The position numbers and the translations under genes are program-made. Below the pieces are notes generated by a model that saw only the letters and a program-made list of their open reading frames with translations, was not told where the DNA came from and did no database searches. Shown one piece after another: positions 24,559 to 35,986 of a DNA stretch of 64,000 nt. The stretch's first letter is position 1. Every line of letters starts with the position of its first letter. The stretch is taken from positions 1-64,000 of the forward strand of contig NZ_LGEC01000068.1 of the NCBI RefSeq assembly GCF_001279585.1. The letters are read 5' to 3'. Origin of the DNA: Nocardiopsis sp. NRRL B-16309. Lineage in GTDB: Bacteria > Actinomycetota > Actinomycetes > Streptosporangiales > Streptosporangiaceae.

Positions 24559-24707
24559 ACCGAGCGCGCGGGGACCGAGCGCGCCGGACGTGGCCTCCGG
24601 AGGCCGCGCTTCAGTACGCTGCGCGTCAGGAACACGAACCGCACCCAGGAGGCGGGCGCGCCGAGCCGGGCCTCCGGTAGGTCCGCCCCTACTCGTCGGA
24701 GGACGCC

Positions 24708-25061
24708 GTGGCGCGACCCAACACCCTCGCCGTCGACTTCGACGGCGTCATCCACGCCTACTCCAAGGGCTGGCACGACGGCACGGTCTACGACGTCCCC
24801 ATGCCCGGTGCCATCGAGGGACTGCGCGCCCTCATGGACGAGTACGCCGTGTTCGTCCACACGAGCCGCGACGTGGACGCGGTCGCCGCCTGGCTGACCG
24901 GCCAGGGCTTCACCTGTCGCACCGGCTACGAGGGCAGGTTCTGGAACGAGCGCGGCGTCCTGCTGGTGACCAACCGCAAACTGCCCGCCGTCGCCTACCT
25001 CGACGACAGGGCGGTCCGCTTCACCTCCTGGCCCCAGGCCCTGGACGACCTGCTGCCCTGA
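24708..25061 (+). CDS. Small HAD-superfamily phosphatase-like protein
   Basis: A 117-residue compact HAD domain. Motif I is D-F-D-G-V with nucleophile Asp10 and Asp12; motif II Ser is in V-H-T-S-R-D; a late Y-L-D-D-R-A gives the motif IV acids. There is no cap domain, as in small phosphatases found in phages and actinomycetes. GGAGGA is 6 nt before the GTG start. Substrate unknown. Confidence 0.75.
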   Translation: MARPNTLAVDFDGVIHAYSKGWHDGTVYDVPMPGAIEGLRALMDEYAVFVHTSRDVDAVAAWLTGQGFTCRTGYEGRFWNERGVLLVTNRKLPAVAYLDDRAVRFTSWPQALDDLLP

Positions 25062-25215
25062 CGCGGTGGCTCCGAGCCGCCCGTACACGGGACGGGCGGG
25101 GGCCGAGAGCGCCCGGCGGCGGGGCGGATTCCTCGCCCAGGCGGGGGCTGCCGGTTCCGGCCGCGCGTACGGCGCCACCGGGCCGACGGACCCCGCCCGG
25201 GGGCTGCCGTGGACG

Positions 25216-25386
25216 TCAGGAGCCGAAGGCGTGCCGGTTGTCGTCCTCATCGAACAGCGGCGGCACCCCGTCCATCTCCTGTCGGCCCAGCCGTTCCCCC
25301 TGCGCGGCCACGGCCTTGCGCTCCTCCGGTGTGAGGTCGTCCGGAATCGGGTCATCGGCCGGGTGTACACGACGGCGCGGGCTCAT
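25216..25386 (-). CDS. Small 56-residue hydrophilic protein
   Basis: The reverse strand from ATG 25384-25386 reads M-S-P-R-R-R-V-H-P-A-D-D…H-A-F-G-S and stops at 25216. A near-perfect GGAGGAGAG ribosome binding site lies 5 nt upstream and codons end mostly in G or C. The protein has a basic start and an acidic end, with no Cys and no membrane segment. Family not recognised. It faces away from the small HAD gene. Confidence 0.6.
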   Translation of the reverse strand: MSPRRRVHPADDPIPDDLTPEERKAVAAQGERLGRQEMDGVPPLFDEDDNRHAFGS

Positions 25387-25588
25387 GAGCAGCTCTCCTC
25401 CAGGTCGGAACCAGTGAGTGGCGGAAGGCCGGACACGCGGCCCCCGTTCAGTGGAGAGACGGTGACTCCGTACAGCGATGACGCGATTCCGGAGAGTTAT
25501 TTTCTGGGGTGGGGCGAATGTGCGGTGGAACCCGGTTCCGCGCTCCGGTCGCGCCGAAGGTCCTTCCGCCCGCGCCGGGTGGTCGTCC

Positions 25589-26263
25589 TCACTCGTCCCG
25601 GACGGTGATGCCCGTGTTGGCGGCGAGCGCGGGGGCTATGGCGAGCAGTTGGGCCTGCCCGATGACCGCTCCGCCCAGCGACTCGAATCCCGAGACCAGG
25701 TCGAGTTCGGTCGCCCCGCGCAGGTCGACCTCGTTCAGCTTCGCCTTGGCCAGGTGCAGGCCGCGGAGGCTGGAGCCGGGGAAGGTGACGCGTGTGAGGG
25801 CGGCCCCGCCGAAGTCCACGTCGGTGAGCACGCAGTCCTCGAAGACCACGTCGACCATGCGCGAGGCCCGGAAGTTGACCCCGCTGAGCTTGCACGAGGA
25901 GAACACCACGCGTTGGATCTCGCAGTCGAAGGACGCGGTCCCGGCGAACATGCTCGCCACGACGGAGCTGTCGAGCCAGGTGCATTCGGCGATGTCGGTG
26001 CCCGCCATGCGCACCGTGTGCAGCCACACGTCGGTGAACCTGCACCGGCGCAGAACACCGCCGTCCCACCGCGTGCCGGTGAAGGCGCTCTCGATGAACC
26101 GGGCGCCGGTGAGGTTGGCCCCCTCGAACGTCTCGCCGTCGAAGTGCACGGCCTCGTGGGGGTCGTCGTGCAGGTCCCCCTGGTCGAAGGGGCGCAGGTC
26201 ATCGGCATAGGGCAGGTCGGAGACGGCGGTGGGGACGGCGGTGGGCCTGGCGCGACCGGTCAC
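25589..26263 (-). CDS. Pentapeptide-repeat protein
   Basis: A 224-residue protein whose residues 50-200 follow the A(D/N)LXX pattern in steps of five (F-E-G-A-N-L-T-G-A-R-F, L-S-G-V-N-F-R-A-S, L-T-D-V-D-F-G-G-A), predicting a right-handed four-sided beta-helix. Some members protect DNA gyrase from quinolones; most are uncharacterised. The GTG at 26263 is chosen because AAAGGA is 4 nt upstream; a GTG at 26308 would extend it by 15 residues. Confidence 0.82.
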   Translation of the reverse strand: MTGRARPTAVPTAVSDLPYADDLRPFDQGDLHDDPHEAVHFDGETFEGANLTGARFIESAFTGTRWDGGVLRRCRFTDVWLHTVRMAGTDIAECTWLDSSVVASMFAGTASFDCEIQRVVFSSCKLSGVNFRASRMVDVVFEDCVLTDVDFGGAALTRVTFPGSSLRGLHLAKAKLNEVDLRGATELDLVSGFESLGGAVIGQAQLLAIAPALAANTGITVRDE

Positions 26264-26684
26264 GGGATCCTTTCCGGAAGCGGCCCGCGAGGGGCCGCGG
26301 GTGGACACGGGCGCGAGGCGGATTCGGACCTGACGGCACCACGGTCTCCTGGCCAGTGGAACCTACCACCGCGCCCGTGGACGTCCTGACCGGTCCACCC
26401 GTCTGGGCGCGTCCAGGCGTGCTCGCCCGGGCGTGCCCGTGCGGCGAGCCGACCACGGGCCGCCCCCGAAAGGCGGCCCCAGGCGTGGCGACGCTTCTCC
26501 GGCCCCGCGGCCCGCTCTTCGCCGCCTTCTCCGCCACCGAGGGGGTTAAGCTCTCATCACGTTATTGTGGGACGTCATCCGTTTTCTCTGTGCTCACGTC
26601 ACAATTCCAGAGACGAACGCCACTCCTCCATTTCAGTCATAAGCGACAATACGCACTTTCTGTGCGTTGATCTGAAAAGCGGCC
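26264..26684. other. Gene-free stretch with AT-rich promoter zone
   Basis: About 420 bp. The first 260 bp are GC-rich without coding pattern. From 26545 to 26684 the sequence is markedly richer in A/T than its surroundings, which marks a promoter region for the DUF4041 gene or imported DNA. No exact -35/-10 pair could be fixed. Confidence 0.5.
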
Positions 26685-28193
26685 ATGACTTCTGCCCCCG
26701 GATACCGTTTTCATCCTCCGTCGAACTGGCCTGCCGCCCCCGCGGGGTGGACACCTCCACCAGGATGGACTCCGGATCCGTCCTGGCCGCCGGCCCCACC
26801 CGGCTGGCAGTTCTGGATACCGGTCCAACCCGTGCCGGAGCCCGCGCCGTCCCATGCCGCGACCGAGCCTCCAGGGTCCGCGGGATTGCCGCCCGCTCCG
26901 GTCCCGGCGACATCCGGGTCGGGCCTGTTCGGCAAGAAGAAGCGCATGGAGGAACTGGAGTCGGAGAACGCGCGTCTGCGCGAGTGGGTGGCGCGCCTGC
27001 AGGGGATGGAAGCCCTGGAGATCGCGACCGCGACCGAGACCCTGCGGGAGCGGCAGACCCAGGAGGAGCAGAGGGCACAGGAGACGCACGTCCGGTGGCG
27101 GTCGGAGATCAGCCGCGCCGAAATCGAACTGGAACGCGTGCGGTCGGAAGCGGTCCGGGCCCGAGCCGGGATCGTGGAGACGGAGGAGACAGCGCTTCTG
27201 CAGGAAGCAGGCGTCTATGAGTACCAGCACCCGTTGGCCGACGCGGTCGCCTACAAAGCCCAGCTGAAGACGTTGAAGGACACCCTGAAGGGGATGGTGC
27301 GCAACGACAACGCCGTCCTCGCAGCGACCGACTGGCAGGTCAACGGTTCGCTGGCGCAGGGACGCGCGATGGTCCGAGACTTCTCCAAGCTCATGCTGCG
27401 TGCCTACAACGCCGAGGCCGACAGCCTGGTCCGCTCGATGAAGCCCTACAAGCTCGCCTCGGCCACGGACCGACTCGGAAAGACCCGCGAGACCATCGCG
27501 AGGCTGGGAAAGACGATGCACATCCGCATCGGGGACGCCTACCACCACCAGCGGTTGTACGAACTGCAGCTGACGGCGGACCACCTGGCCAAGGTGGAGG
27601 AGGAGAAGGAGCGCGTCCGCGAGGAGCGGGAGCGCCAGAGGGAGGAGGAGAAGGCCCAGCGCGAGTTCGAGCGGGAGAAGGCGCGGTTGCTCAAGGAGCA
27701 GTCCCACTACAGGTCCGCGCTGGCCAAACTCGAAGCCAGGGGTGACGAGGCCGGAGCCGCCCAGATGCGCGAGAAGATCGCCGAGGCCGAGGAGGCGATC
27801 AAGGGCGTCAACGACCGCGAGGCCAAGATCCGCGCCGGGTACGTCTACGTGATCTCCAATATCGGCGCCTTCGGCGAGGACATGGTGAAGATCGGCATGA
27901 CGCGGCGGTTGGATCCCATGGATCGCGTACGCGAACTGGGTGATGCCTCCGTTCCCTTCCGTTTCGACGTGCACGCCCTCATCTTCAGTGAGGACGCCGT
28001 GGGGCTGGAGTCACGTCTCCACAGCGAATTGGAGAAGCGTCGGGTCAACCGGATCAATCTGCGACGGGAGTTCTTCCACGCCAGTCCGGCCGACGTGCGC
28101 GACCTCCTCGCCCGGATCTCCGGCCAACACCTGCTGGAGTACCGCGAGATGCCCGAGGCACTGGAATGGCGGGCCAGCCAGAACGAGAACTGA
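26685..28193 (+). CDS. DUF4041 coiled-coil protein with C-terminal T5orf172/Mug113 GIY-YIG-like nuclease domain
   Basis: A 502-residue protein: a Pro/Trp-rich N-terminus (1-75, with P-P-G-W repeats), a coiled coil (about 85-165), a helical DUF4041 core (about 165-290), a second highly charged coiled coil (about 300-380) and a T5orf172 domain from about 384. The last shows G-Y-V-Y-V-I-S-N, V-K-I-G-M-T-R-R, E-x-x-L-H-x-x-L and R-R-E-F-F, a GIY-YIG-like layout. Such proteins are scattered in bacteria and phages and are suspected to act in DNA processing or phage defence. It stands alone with an AT-rich upstream region, hinting at transfer. Confidence 0.85.
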   Translation: MTSAPGYRFHPPSNWPAAPAGWTPPPGWTPDPSWPPAPPGWQFWIPVQPVPEPAPSHAATEPPGSAGLPPAPVPATSGSGLFGKKKRMEELESENARLREWVARLQGMEALEIATATETLRERQTQEEQRAQETHVRWRSEISRAEIELERVRSEAVRARAGIVETEETALLQEAGVYEYQHPLADAVAYKAQLKTLKDTLKGMVRNDNAVLAATDWQVNGSLAQGRAMVRDFSKLMLRAYNAEADSLVRSMKPYKLASATDRLGKTRETIARLGKTMHIRIGDAYHHQRLYELQLTADHLAKVEEEKERVREERERQREEEKAQREFEREKARLLKEQSHYRSALAKLEARGDEAGAAQMREKIAEAEEAIKGVNDREAKIRAGYVYVISNIGAFGEDMVKIGMTRRLDPMDRVRELGDASVPFRFDVHALIFSEDAVGLESRLHSELEKRRVNRINLRREFFHASPADVRDLLARISGQHLLEYREMPEALEWRASQNEN

Positions 28194-28286
28194 CTCTTCG
28201 GCGGCAAGAGCACGAGAGCCCGGTCCGCCCGCCGGGCGCGGACGCTTGGGCGGGTGTCACGAACGGCGGGCGCTCCGATGCGCGGC

Positions 28287-30617
<2,331 letters not shown>

Positions 30618-30798
30618 AGGACCAGCATGACCCGGTGACGGCCCCGGAACGGACCCAGGGGCGGTCCGTGTGCGGCACACCACGGCCCACACCCGCGCAC
30701 GGCACACCACGGCCGGAAGCGGGGACCCGCGCCCCGGGCCCACGCGCTCCGGAACCCCGTCACCCGGAACCCCTCCACGGGCCCGCGACCGCCGTCGC

Positions 30799-31566
30799 TC
30801 AGCAGGCGGAGAAGTGCTCGTCGGCGGCCCAGTCCCCCTCCGCCCACGTCTCGGGCGCGGGCGGGGTGAAGCCGGGGTGGAGCTCGGCCAGTTCGTCGAG
30901 CAGCCAGCGGGTGAACCGCGCCGCCCCCTGGGGGCAGGTGTGGATGCCGTCGGGGTGGCGGTCGGCCATGCCCTCCCGCTCCTGGGCGTACTCCCCGCCC
31001 CACACGTCGGACGCGTCGAGCACCGTGGCGCGGTCCCCGGATTCCTGGGCGACGTCGCGGGCGACCTCGGGCGCGCGTTCGAGGTCGTCCATGTGCGGCT
31101 CGTAGAAGTCGTCGGGGACGATCGGCGGCGCCGTGAGGACGACCAGCTCGGCGCCCACGTCCGCCACGGTGTCCACGAGCCGCTCGTAGCCCTCCTCCTG
31201 CTCCGCGCGCGTGCCCCAGTCGTAGGTGGTGATCTGGTAGAGCACCACGTCGGGGGAGGCGGACTCGATCTGGTCGGGAAGAGTCTCCCACTGCTCCTCG
31301 GAGAACGGTCCGACGACGTTGCCGCCCCCCTCCGCGGCGATCGACTCGAAGGCGACCGTGCTCTGCTCGAACGCGGCCGCCAGCGGCAGGGACTGGCCCA
31401 CCGCGATGGAGTCGCCGACGAGGAGGACGGAGGAGATCGGTGCGGTCGAAGTGGTGGGGGCGGTCGGCTCGGCGGGGTCGGAGGTGTCCGCGGGCGTGCC
31501 AGAACAGGCGGCGGTCAGCAGGACCAGGGGGCCGACGGCGGTGAGAGTGCGCAGTGCGTTGTTCAT
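30799..31566 (-). CDS. SGNH/GDSL hydrolase lipoprotein
   Basis: A 255-residue surface lipoprotein (lipobox L-L-T-A-A-C, then a Thr/Pro-rich spacer). Block I is G-D-S-I-A-V-G with the catalytic Ser; the late H-P-D-G-I-H carries the Asp/His pair. It probably removes acyl groups from a cell-surface polymer. It is near an acyltransferase gene of the OafA type (34247-35470), and the two could add and remove acetyl groups, but they are not in one operon. Confidence 0.82.
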   Translation of the reverse strand: MNNALRTLTAVGPLVLLTAACSGTPADTSDPAEPTAPTTSTAPISSVLLVGDSIAVGQSLPLAAAFEQSTVAFESIAAEGGGNVVGPFSEEQWETLPDQIESASPDVVLYQITTYDWGTRAEQEEGYERLVDTVADVGAELVVLTAPPIVPDDFYEPHMDDLERAPEVARDVAQESGDRATVLDASDVWGGEYAQEREGMADRHPDGIHTCPQGAARFTRWLLDELAELHPGFTPPAPETWAEGDWAADEHFSAC

Positions 31567-31678
31567 GGCGTCCACGCTCGCGTGCCCGTGTCCCGGCCGG
31601 TCAGCCGCCGTGTCGCAGTCGTGTCCCGGTCGTCCGCGGACCACGGATTCCCGTGGTCCGGTGGCCGATACTGGGCGG

Positions 31679-32353
31679 GTGGCACGACTCCTCCTGATCG
31701 AAGACGACCCCATGGTGCGGCGGGGGCTCGAACTCGCGCTGTCCAGGCACGGGCACGGCGTGCGCACGGCCGACACCGGCGAGGAGGGCCTGGAGGTCTT
31801 CCGGTCCGCCCCGCCGGACCTGGTCGTGCTCGACGTCATGCTGCCCGGCATGGGCGGGTTCGAGGTGTGCCGCCGCATCAGGGCCGTCGGCGACACACCG
31901 GTGATCATCCTGACGGCGCTCGGCGACGACTTCGACATCGTCGGCGGGCTGGCGGCGGGCGCGGACGACTACGTGGTCAAGCCCGCGCAGCCCACCGTGC
32001 TCGACGCACGCGTGCGCGCCGTGCTGCGCCGCAGTTCCGGTGAGGCCGGCGGGGCGCGGGTCCACGGCGACCTGTCGATCGACACCACCGCTCTGACGGT
32101 CTCCCTGCGCGGCGAACCGGTCTCGCTCACCCCCACCGAACTGCGCCTGCTCCTGGTCCTGTCCCGGTCCCCGGGCCGGGTGTTCAGCCGTCAGCGGCTC
32201 CTGGAGGAGGTGTGGGAGCACGACTACCTCGGTGACTCGCGACTGGTCGACAACTGCGTGCAGCGGCTGCGGGCCAAGATCGAGTCCTCCGCCGGGGCTC
32301 CCCGGTACGTCCAGACGGTGCGCGGGTTCGGCTACCGGTTCGGGCCGGTATGA
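31679..32353 (+). CDS. OmpR-family response regulator
   Basis: A 224-residue regulator: receiver domain 1-120 with acidic pair Asp9/Asp10, phosphoacceptor Asp52 (L-V-V-L-D-V-M-L-P-G) and Lys101; winged-helix DNA-binding domain 130-224 (L-T-P-T-E-L-R-L-L…G-Y-R-F). The GTG at 31679 follows a GATACT -10-like box by 8 nt and lacks a ribosome binding site, so a leaderless transcript is likely. It overlaps the kinase gene by 4 nt. Confidence 0.92.
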   Translation: MARLLLIEDDPMVRRGLELALSRHGHGVRTADTGEEGLEVFRSAPPDLVVLDVMLPGMGGFEVCRRIRAVGDTPVIILTALGDDFDIVGGLAAGADDYVVKPAQPTVLDARVRAVLRRSSGEAGGARVHGDLSIDTTALTVSLRGEPVSLTPTELRLLLVLSRSPGRVFSRQRLLEEVWEHDYLGDSRLVDNCVQRLRAKIESSAGAPRYVQTVRGFGYRFGPV

Positions 32354-33765
32354 GAAAGCCTCGATGGCCGCGCCCCCGCGGACTCCGCGCCCGGCTTCTG
32401 GCCGCGTTCGTCCTGGTCACGGTTCTGGGCGCCGCCGCGTCGGCCTGGGCGAGCGCCAACGCGGCGAGCGCGGCGCTGGTCTCCTCGCACCAGCAGCGGA
32501 TCACCGACACCGTGGCCGCGCAGGTCGAGGCCGCCGCGCCGCACCTGACCTATCCGCCGGACCAGGAGGCGCTCGACCGTCTGGACCAGGCCGTCGGAGG
32601 CGAGGCCCTGGTCACCTTCGGGGACCTGGCCTCGGCCGGCGCCTTCGACACCGGCCTGGTCACCGGCGAGATCCGCGAGGCCGTGCGGCACGGGGACGAG
32701 GTGGTCGCCCAGCGGATCACGCGGGACGACCGGTCCTGGCTCCTGGTCGGGACCCCGGTCGTGACCACCGCCCTGGACGGGACGCGTTCTCCCTCCGGGA
32801 TCGAGGTCTACGCCCTGCGCGACCTCGCCGACGTGGAGCGCGAGGTCGACGGGCTCACCCTGGCCGCGTTCACCACGGCGACGGCGGCCCTGCCCCTGTC
32901 GGCTCTCCTGGCGCTGCTGGCCGCGCGCGGCGTCCTGCGGCCGGTCCGAGACCTGCGCGACACGGCCGGGCGGCTGGCCTCGGGCGACCTCGACGCCCGT
33001 TCGGAGCCCCAGGGCGCCGACGAACTCGCCGAACTGACCGTCGCCGTCAACGAGATGGCGGCCTCGCTGCAGGACTCCATGGCGATGAAGGAACGGATGC
33101 GGGCCGACGCCCGCCGGTTCGTCGCGGACGTCTCCCATGAGCTGCGCACGCCCCTCAGCACGCTCGCGGCCGTGGTGGAGGTGCTGGAGTCCTCGACCGA
33201 GGGCGTGCACGGCGACGCCCGCGAGTCCGCGCAGATGGCGATCAGTGAGACCCACCGCCTGATCAGACTGGTGGAGGACCTGATGGAGGTGTCCCGCTTC
33301 GACGCCGGAACCGCCAGGCTGCACGTCGAGGAGGTGGACGTGGCCGACACGGTCCGGGCCTGCCTCCGGCTGCGGGGCTGGGCGGACCGGGTCGAGCTGG
33401 AGGCACCGGAACGGGTCGTGCTGCGCCTGGACCGCCGCAGGCTGGACCTCATCGTGGCCAACCTGGTCGGCAACGCGCTGCGGCACGGGGCGCCGCCGGT
33501 GCGCGTCTCCGTGCACCCGCTCCCCGGCGGTGTGCGCGTCACCGTCACCGATGCCGGGCCAGGGCTCGGCGAAGAGGTGCTCCCACACGTGTTCGACCGC
33601 TTCTACAAGGCGGACCGGTCGCGCACCCGCACGCCGGGCAGCGGGCTGGGCCTGGGCCTGGCGCGGGAGAACGCCCGTCTGCACGGGGGCGACGTCACCG
33701 CGGCCGACACCGGGTCCGGCGCGCGGTTCGACCTCGTGCTTCCCGAGCAGGAGGAGGAACGATGA
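32350..33765 (+). CDS. Sensor histidine kinase
   Basis: A 471-residue membrane kinase: two membrane segments (about 13-33 and 170-192) flank an extracellular sensor region, then HAMP (about 193-245), HisKA with His263 in V-S-H-E-L-R-T-P, and a HATPase domain with N-box N-L-V-G-N-A-L-R-H-G, D-A-G-P-G-L-G and G-S-G-L-G-L-G-L-A. It pairs with the overlapping regulator gene upstream and overlaps the lipoprotein gene downstream, so the three work together, probably sensing the envelope. Confidence 0.92.
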   Translation: MRKPRWPRPRGLRARLLAAFVLVTVLGAAASAWASANAASAALVSSHQQRITDTVAAQVEAAAPHLTYPPDQEALDRLDQAVGGEALVTFGDLASAGAFDTGLVTGEIREAVRHGDEVVAQRITRDDRSWLLVGTPVVTTALDGTRSPSGIEVYALRDLADVEREVDGLTLAAFTTATAALPLSALLALLAARGVLRPVRDLRDTAGRLASGDLDARSEPQGADELAELTVAVNEMAASLQDSMAMKERMRADARRFVADVSHELRTPLSTLAAVVEVLESSTEGVHGDARESAQMAISETHRLIRLVEDLMEVSRFDAGTARLHVEEVDVADTVRACLRLRGWADRVELEAPERVVLRLDRRRLDLIVANLVGNALRHGAPPVRVSVHPLPGGVRVTVTDAGPGLGEEVLPHVFDRFYKADRSRTRTPGSGLGLGLARENARLHGGDVTAADTGSGARFDLVLPEQEEER

Positions 33766-34238
33766 GGCGCGTGTGGGCCGCGGTGCCGGTGCTCGTCCTG
33801 GCCATGGGATGCGGGAGCCCCGCATCGGAGGTGGTCGAGGGCGGCCCGGCCCCCACGGGCGTGGCACCGGGGGTCACGCTGTACTTCCTCGACGACCAGG
33901 GGGACCTCCGGCCCCAGCTGCGCGACACCGGACGGCTGGGCACGATCCCCGAGGCGATGTCCCTCCTGCTGGCCGGGCCGGGCGGCTCGGACCTGCGCAC
34001 GGGGATCGAATCCAACGGCCCCCAGCGCATGACGGTGACCGTGCGGGAGGACGTGATCGAGCTGATGGCACCGCTCTCCGCCGACGAGGTCAGCCCCGCG
34101 GGCATCGACCAGATCGTGTGCACCGCGCTGGCGGCGCACGTGCAGTCGGGCGGCTCGCCCGACACCGGGGTGCGGGTCGGGCTGACCCTGCCCACCCCCG
34201 AGTCGGACGGGATCCGTACCTGCCCCGTGGAGCACTGA
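33762..34238 (+). CDS. GerMN-domain lipoprotein of the two-component operon
   Basis: A 158-residue lipoprotein (lipobox V-L-A-M-G-C, Cys17) whose body fits the GerMN/Gmad1-like fold (L-Y-F-L-D-D-Q-G-D-L, E-A-M-S-L-L-L-A-G-P). It overlaps the kinase gene by 4 nt. In MtrAB-LpqB systems a lipoprotein with GerMN domains modulates the kinase; by analogy this one may tune its sensor. No gap exists before the convergent acyltransferase gene. Confidence 0.8.
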   Translation: MRRVWAAVPVLVLAMGCGSPASEVVEGGPAPTGVAPGVTLYFLDDQGDLRPQLRDTGRLGTIPEAMSLLLAGPGGSDLRTGIESNGPQRMTVTVREDVIELMAPLSADEVSPAGIDQIVCTALAAHVQSGGSPDTGVRVGLTLPTPESDGIRTCPVEH

Positions 34239-34246
34239 ACCGGGTC

Positions 34247-35470
34247 TCAGTCCAGGGCGCCGACGTCCACCGAGGGCGCGGGCGGCGCGGGGACGGCGAT
34301 CCACAGGAGGGCCAGGCCGACCATGACCGCGGCGAAGGCGAGGGCGCCCGCGCGTCCCGTGGCCCAGCCGGCGCGGAAGCGGATCGGGTTCTCGACCAGG
34401 TGGGTCGAGGCCGCCGCCAGTCCGATCGACACCGCGCAGACCACGGACGTCCACCACCACCCGGTCAGCCCGGTCGCCTCGGGCGAGAGCAGCACGATGA
34501 CCGGCCAGTGCCACAGGTAGAGGCTGTAGGAGATCAGCCCCGTCCACCGCAGCGGCTCCCAGGACAGGGCCCGCGCCACCGGCCCCCGCGGGCTGTGCGC
34601 GGTCAGGCTGATGAGCACCGCGCAGGCCAGGGCGTGCGCGAACAGTCCGCCCGGGTACAGCCAGGAGGAGGCCGTTCCGTCGGCGAGGAGCCACAGCGCG
34701 GTGACCACGGCCGCCGCGAGGGCGCTCGTGGCCGTCGCGGCCCCCGCGGAGCGCTCCACCAGGCGGGCCGAGAGATGGCGCACCGAGGGGGTGGCGGCCA
34801 GCGCGCCCAGCAGCAGCGAGAAGGCTCGCGTGTCGGTCCCGGTGTAGACGCGCGTCGGGTCGGCGGGGTCGACCAGAAGGGCCGTGACCAGCAGGGACGC
34901 GGCCGCCAGGGCGGCGGCGAGCACCGCGGCCCGGGTGCCCGCCCGCGGACCGCGCAGCGCGACCAGGGCCAGGAGCAGCGGCCAGAGCAGGTAGAACTGC
35001 TCCTCCACGGCGATGCTCCACAGGTGCCCGAACACCCGGTCGGCGCCGAACCGGTCCCAGTACCCGGCCGACCGGGCCAGCAGGTGCCAGTTGACGAGGT
35101 TGGCCTGGACCCAGGGCCCGTCCGCGAGCGTGCTGCGCACCAGGCCGGGGGAGCCCACGGCTCTGACCAGCAGCGTGACGCCGACGAGCATCAGCGCGAG
35201 CGCGGGGAGCAGGCGGCGCAGGCGGCGCCCCCAGAAGGCGAGGAGGCAGACCCGGCCGGTCGCCTCGATCTCGCGGAGGAGCAGGCCGGTGATCAGGTAC
35301 CCGGACAGGACGAAGAACAGGTCCACGCCGAGGAACCCGCCGTCCAGGTGCCCGGTGTGGAAGAGCAGGACGCCGATGATCGCGACGCCCCGCAGGCCGT
35401 CCAGGGCGGACAGGTGCCGGCCGCGCTTCGGGGCGGCCGGGCCGACGGTGGCCGAAGGGTCTGGTCTCAT
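34247..35470 (-). CDS. Integral-membrane acyltransferase (OafA/acyltransferase-3 family)
   Basis: A 407-residue protein with about ten membrane segments. It starts with the family's L-S-A-L-D-G-L-R-G-V-A-I motif, has the conserved H-T in L-L-F-H-T-G-H and the F-F-V-L-S-G-Y-L-I-T segment, and W-S-I-A-V-E-E-Q-F-Y-L-L-W-P. It transfers acetyl or other acyl groups to surface carbohydrates or antibiotics. There is no C-terminal SGNH domain. ATG at 35470 starts just before the conserved motif. Confidence 0.9.
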   Translation of the reverse strand: MRPDPSATVGPAAPKRGRHLSALDGLRGVAIIGVLLFHTGHLDGGFLGVDLFFVLSGYLITGLLLREIEATGRVCLLAFWGRRLRRLLPALALMLVGVTLLVRAVGSPGLVRSTLADGPWVQANLVNWHLLARSAGYWDRFGADRVFGHLWSIAVEEQFYLLWPLLLALVALRGPRAGTRAAVLAAALAAASLLVTALLVDPADPTRVYTGTDTRAFSLLLGALAATPSVRHLSARLVERSAGAATATSALAAAVVTALWLLADGTASSWLYPGGLFAHALACAVLISLTAHSPRGPVARALSWEPLRWTGLISYSLYLWHWPVIVLLSPEATGLTGWWWTSVVCAVSIGLAAASTHLVENPIRFRAGWATGRAGALAFAAVMVGLALLWIAVPAPPAPSVDVGALD

Positions 35471-35617
35471 GTCCCCCGAGCCTGCCGGGGGCGCGTCCGG
35501 GGGCCGTCACCGCGATGTCCCGGTTCCGTCGCAGGGCGGGGTCCCGGACCTGGGGCGCTCGCGGCCCGGGGGAGGGGAGGAGGGGCGGTGCCCGGGCTTC
35601 TCCCGCACACACGCCGA

Positions 35618-35647
35618 GGGCCCCGGCGCCATGCGGCGCCGGGGCCC
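35618..35647 (-). terminator. Strong 13-bp stem terminator
   Basis: GGGCCCCGGCGCC pairs perfectly with its complement around the loop ATGC. It lies 16 bp past the stop of the small reverse-strand ORF at 35664 and upstream of the acyltransferase gene, so it most likely ends a short transcript from about 35.9 kb. This supports a real small transcribed unit there. Confidence 0.65.
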
Positions 35648-35663
35648 GAGAGTTCAATACCAC

Positions 35664-35834
35664 CTACCGGCCGAGGCCGGTCATCCGCTTCCCGAGGTCG
35701 ATCTGGGACGGGAGCGCGGGGATCGCGGTTGTGTGACCGTGGACCTCCTTCTTCCGAATCAGGGTCCTGCGGTACCCGAGCGGAACGTTCCGCGCCCGGG
35801 CGATCCTGATGGCATCTACTCCTCTCGATCTCAC
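35664..35834 (-). CDS. Possible small peptide gene (about 56 codons or fewer)
   Basis: The reverse frame ending at 35664 has consistently G/C third positions in its last 25-30 codons and encodes A-I-P-A-L-P-S-Q-I-D-L-G-K-R-M-T-G-L-G-R at the C-terminus. The only standard start in frame is GTG at 35834. A strong AAGGAGG lies within the frame near 35750 but no ATG, GTG or TTG follows it at the right distance. A terminator follows the stop. It could be a short peptide, a decayed gene or a start lost by sequencing error. Confidence 0.35.
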   Translation of the reverse strand: MRSRGVDAIRIARARNVPLGYRRTLIRKKEVHGHTTAIPALPSQIDLGKRMTGLGR

Positions 35835-35850
35835 TTCGTGTCCTGCTCCG

Positions 35851-35986
35851 ACTGCGGTCCTACCGGCTCCCGGCGCCGTACAACCGTGCGCCGGTCGAGC
35901 CCTACCGCGTCCTGCCACGGCATCCCCTGTCCGAGCGGGAGGCCGGTCCTGCCGAACTGCTGTACTGCGGTCCTACCGGCTCCCGG
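35851..35986. repeat. 23-bp exact direct repeat, two copies
   Basis: A 23-bp unit starting ACTGCGGTCCTACCGG occurs identically at 35851-35873 and 35964-35986. The flanks also show loose similarity. Two copies 113 bp apart in a gene-poor region may be a duplication scar or protein-binding sites. Confidence 0.6.

Noticed and set aside
35851..35986. Possible CRISPR repeats
   Set aside because: Only two copies, with a 90-bp spacer, and no cas gene in the window.
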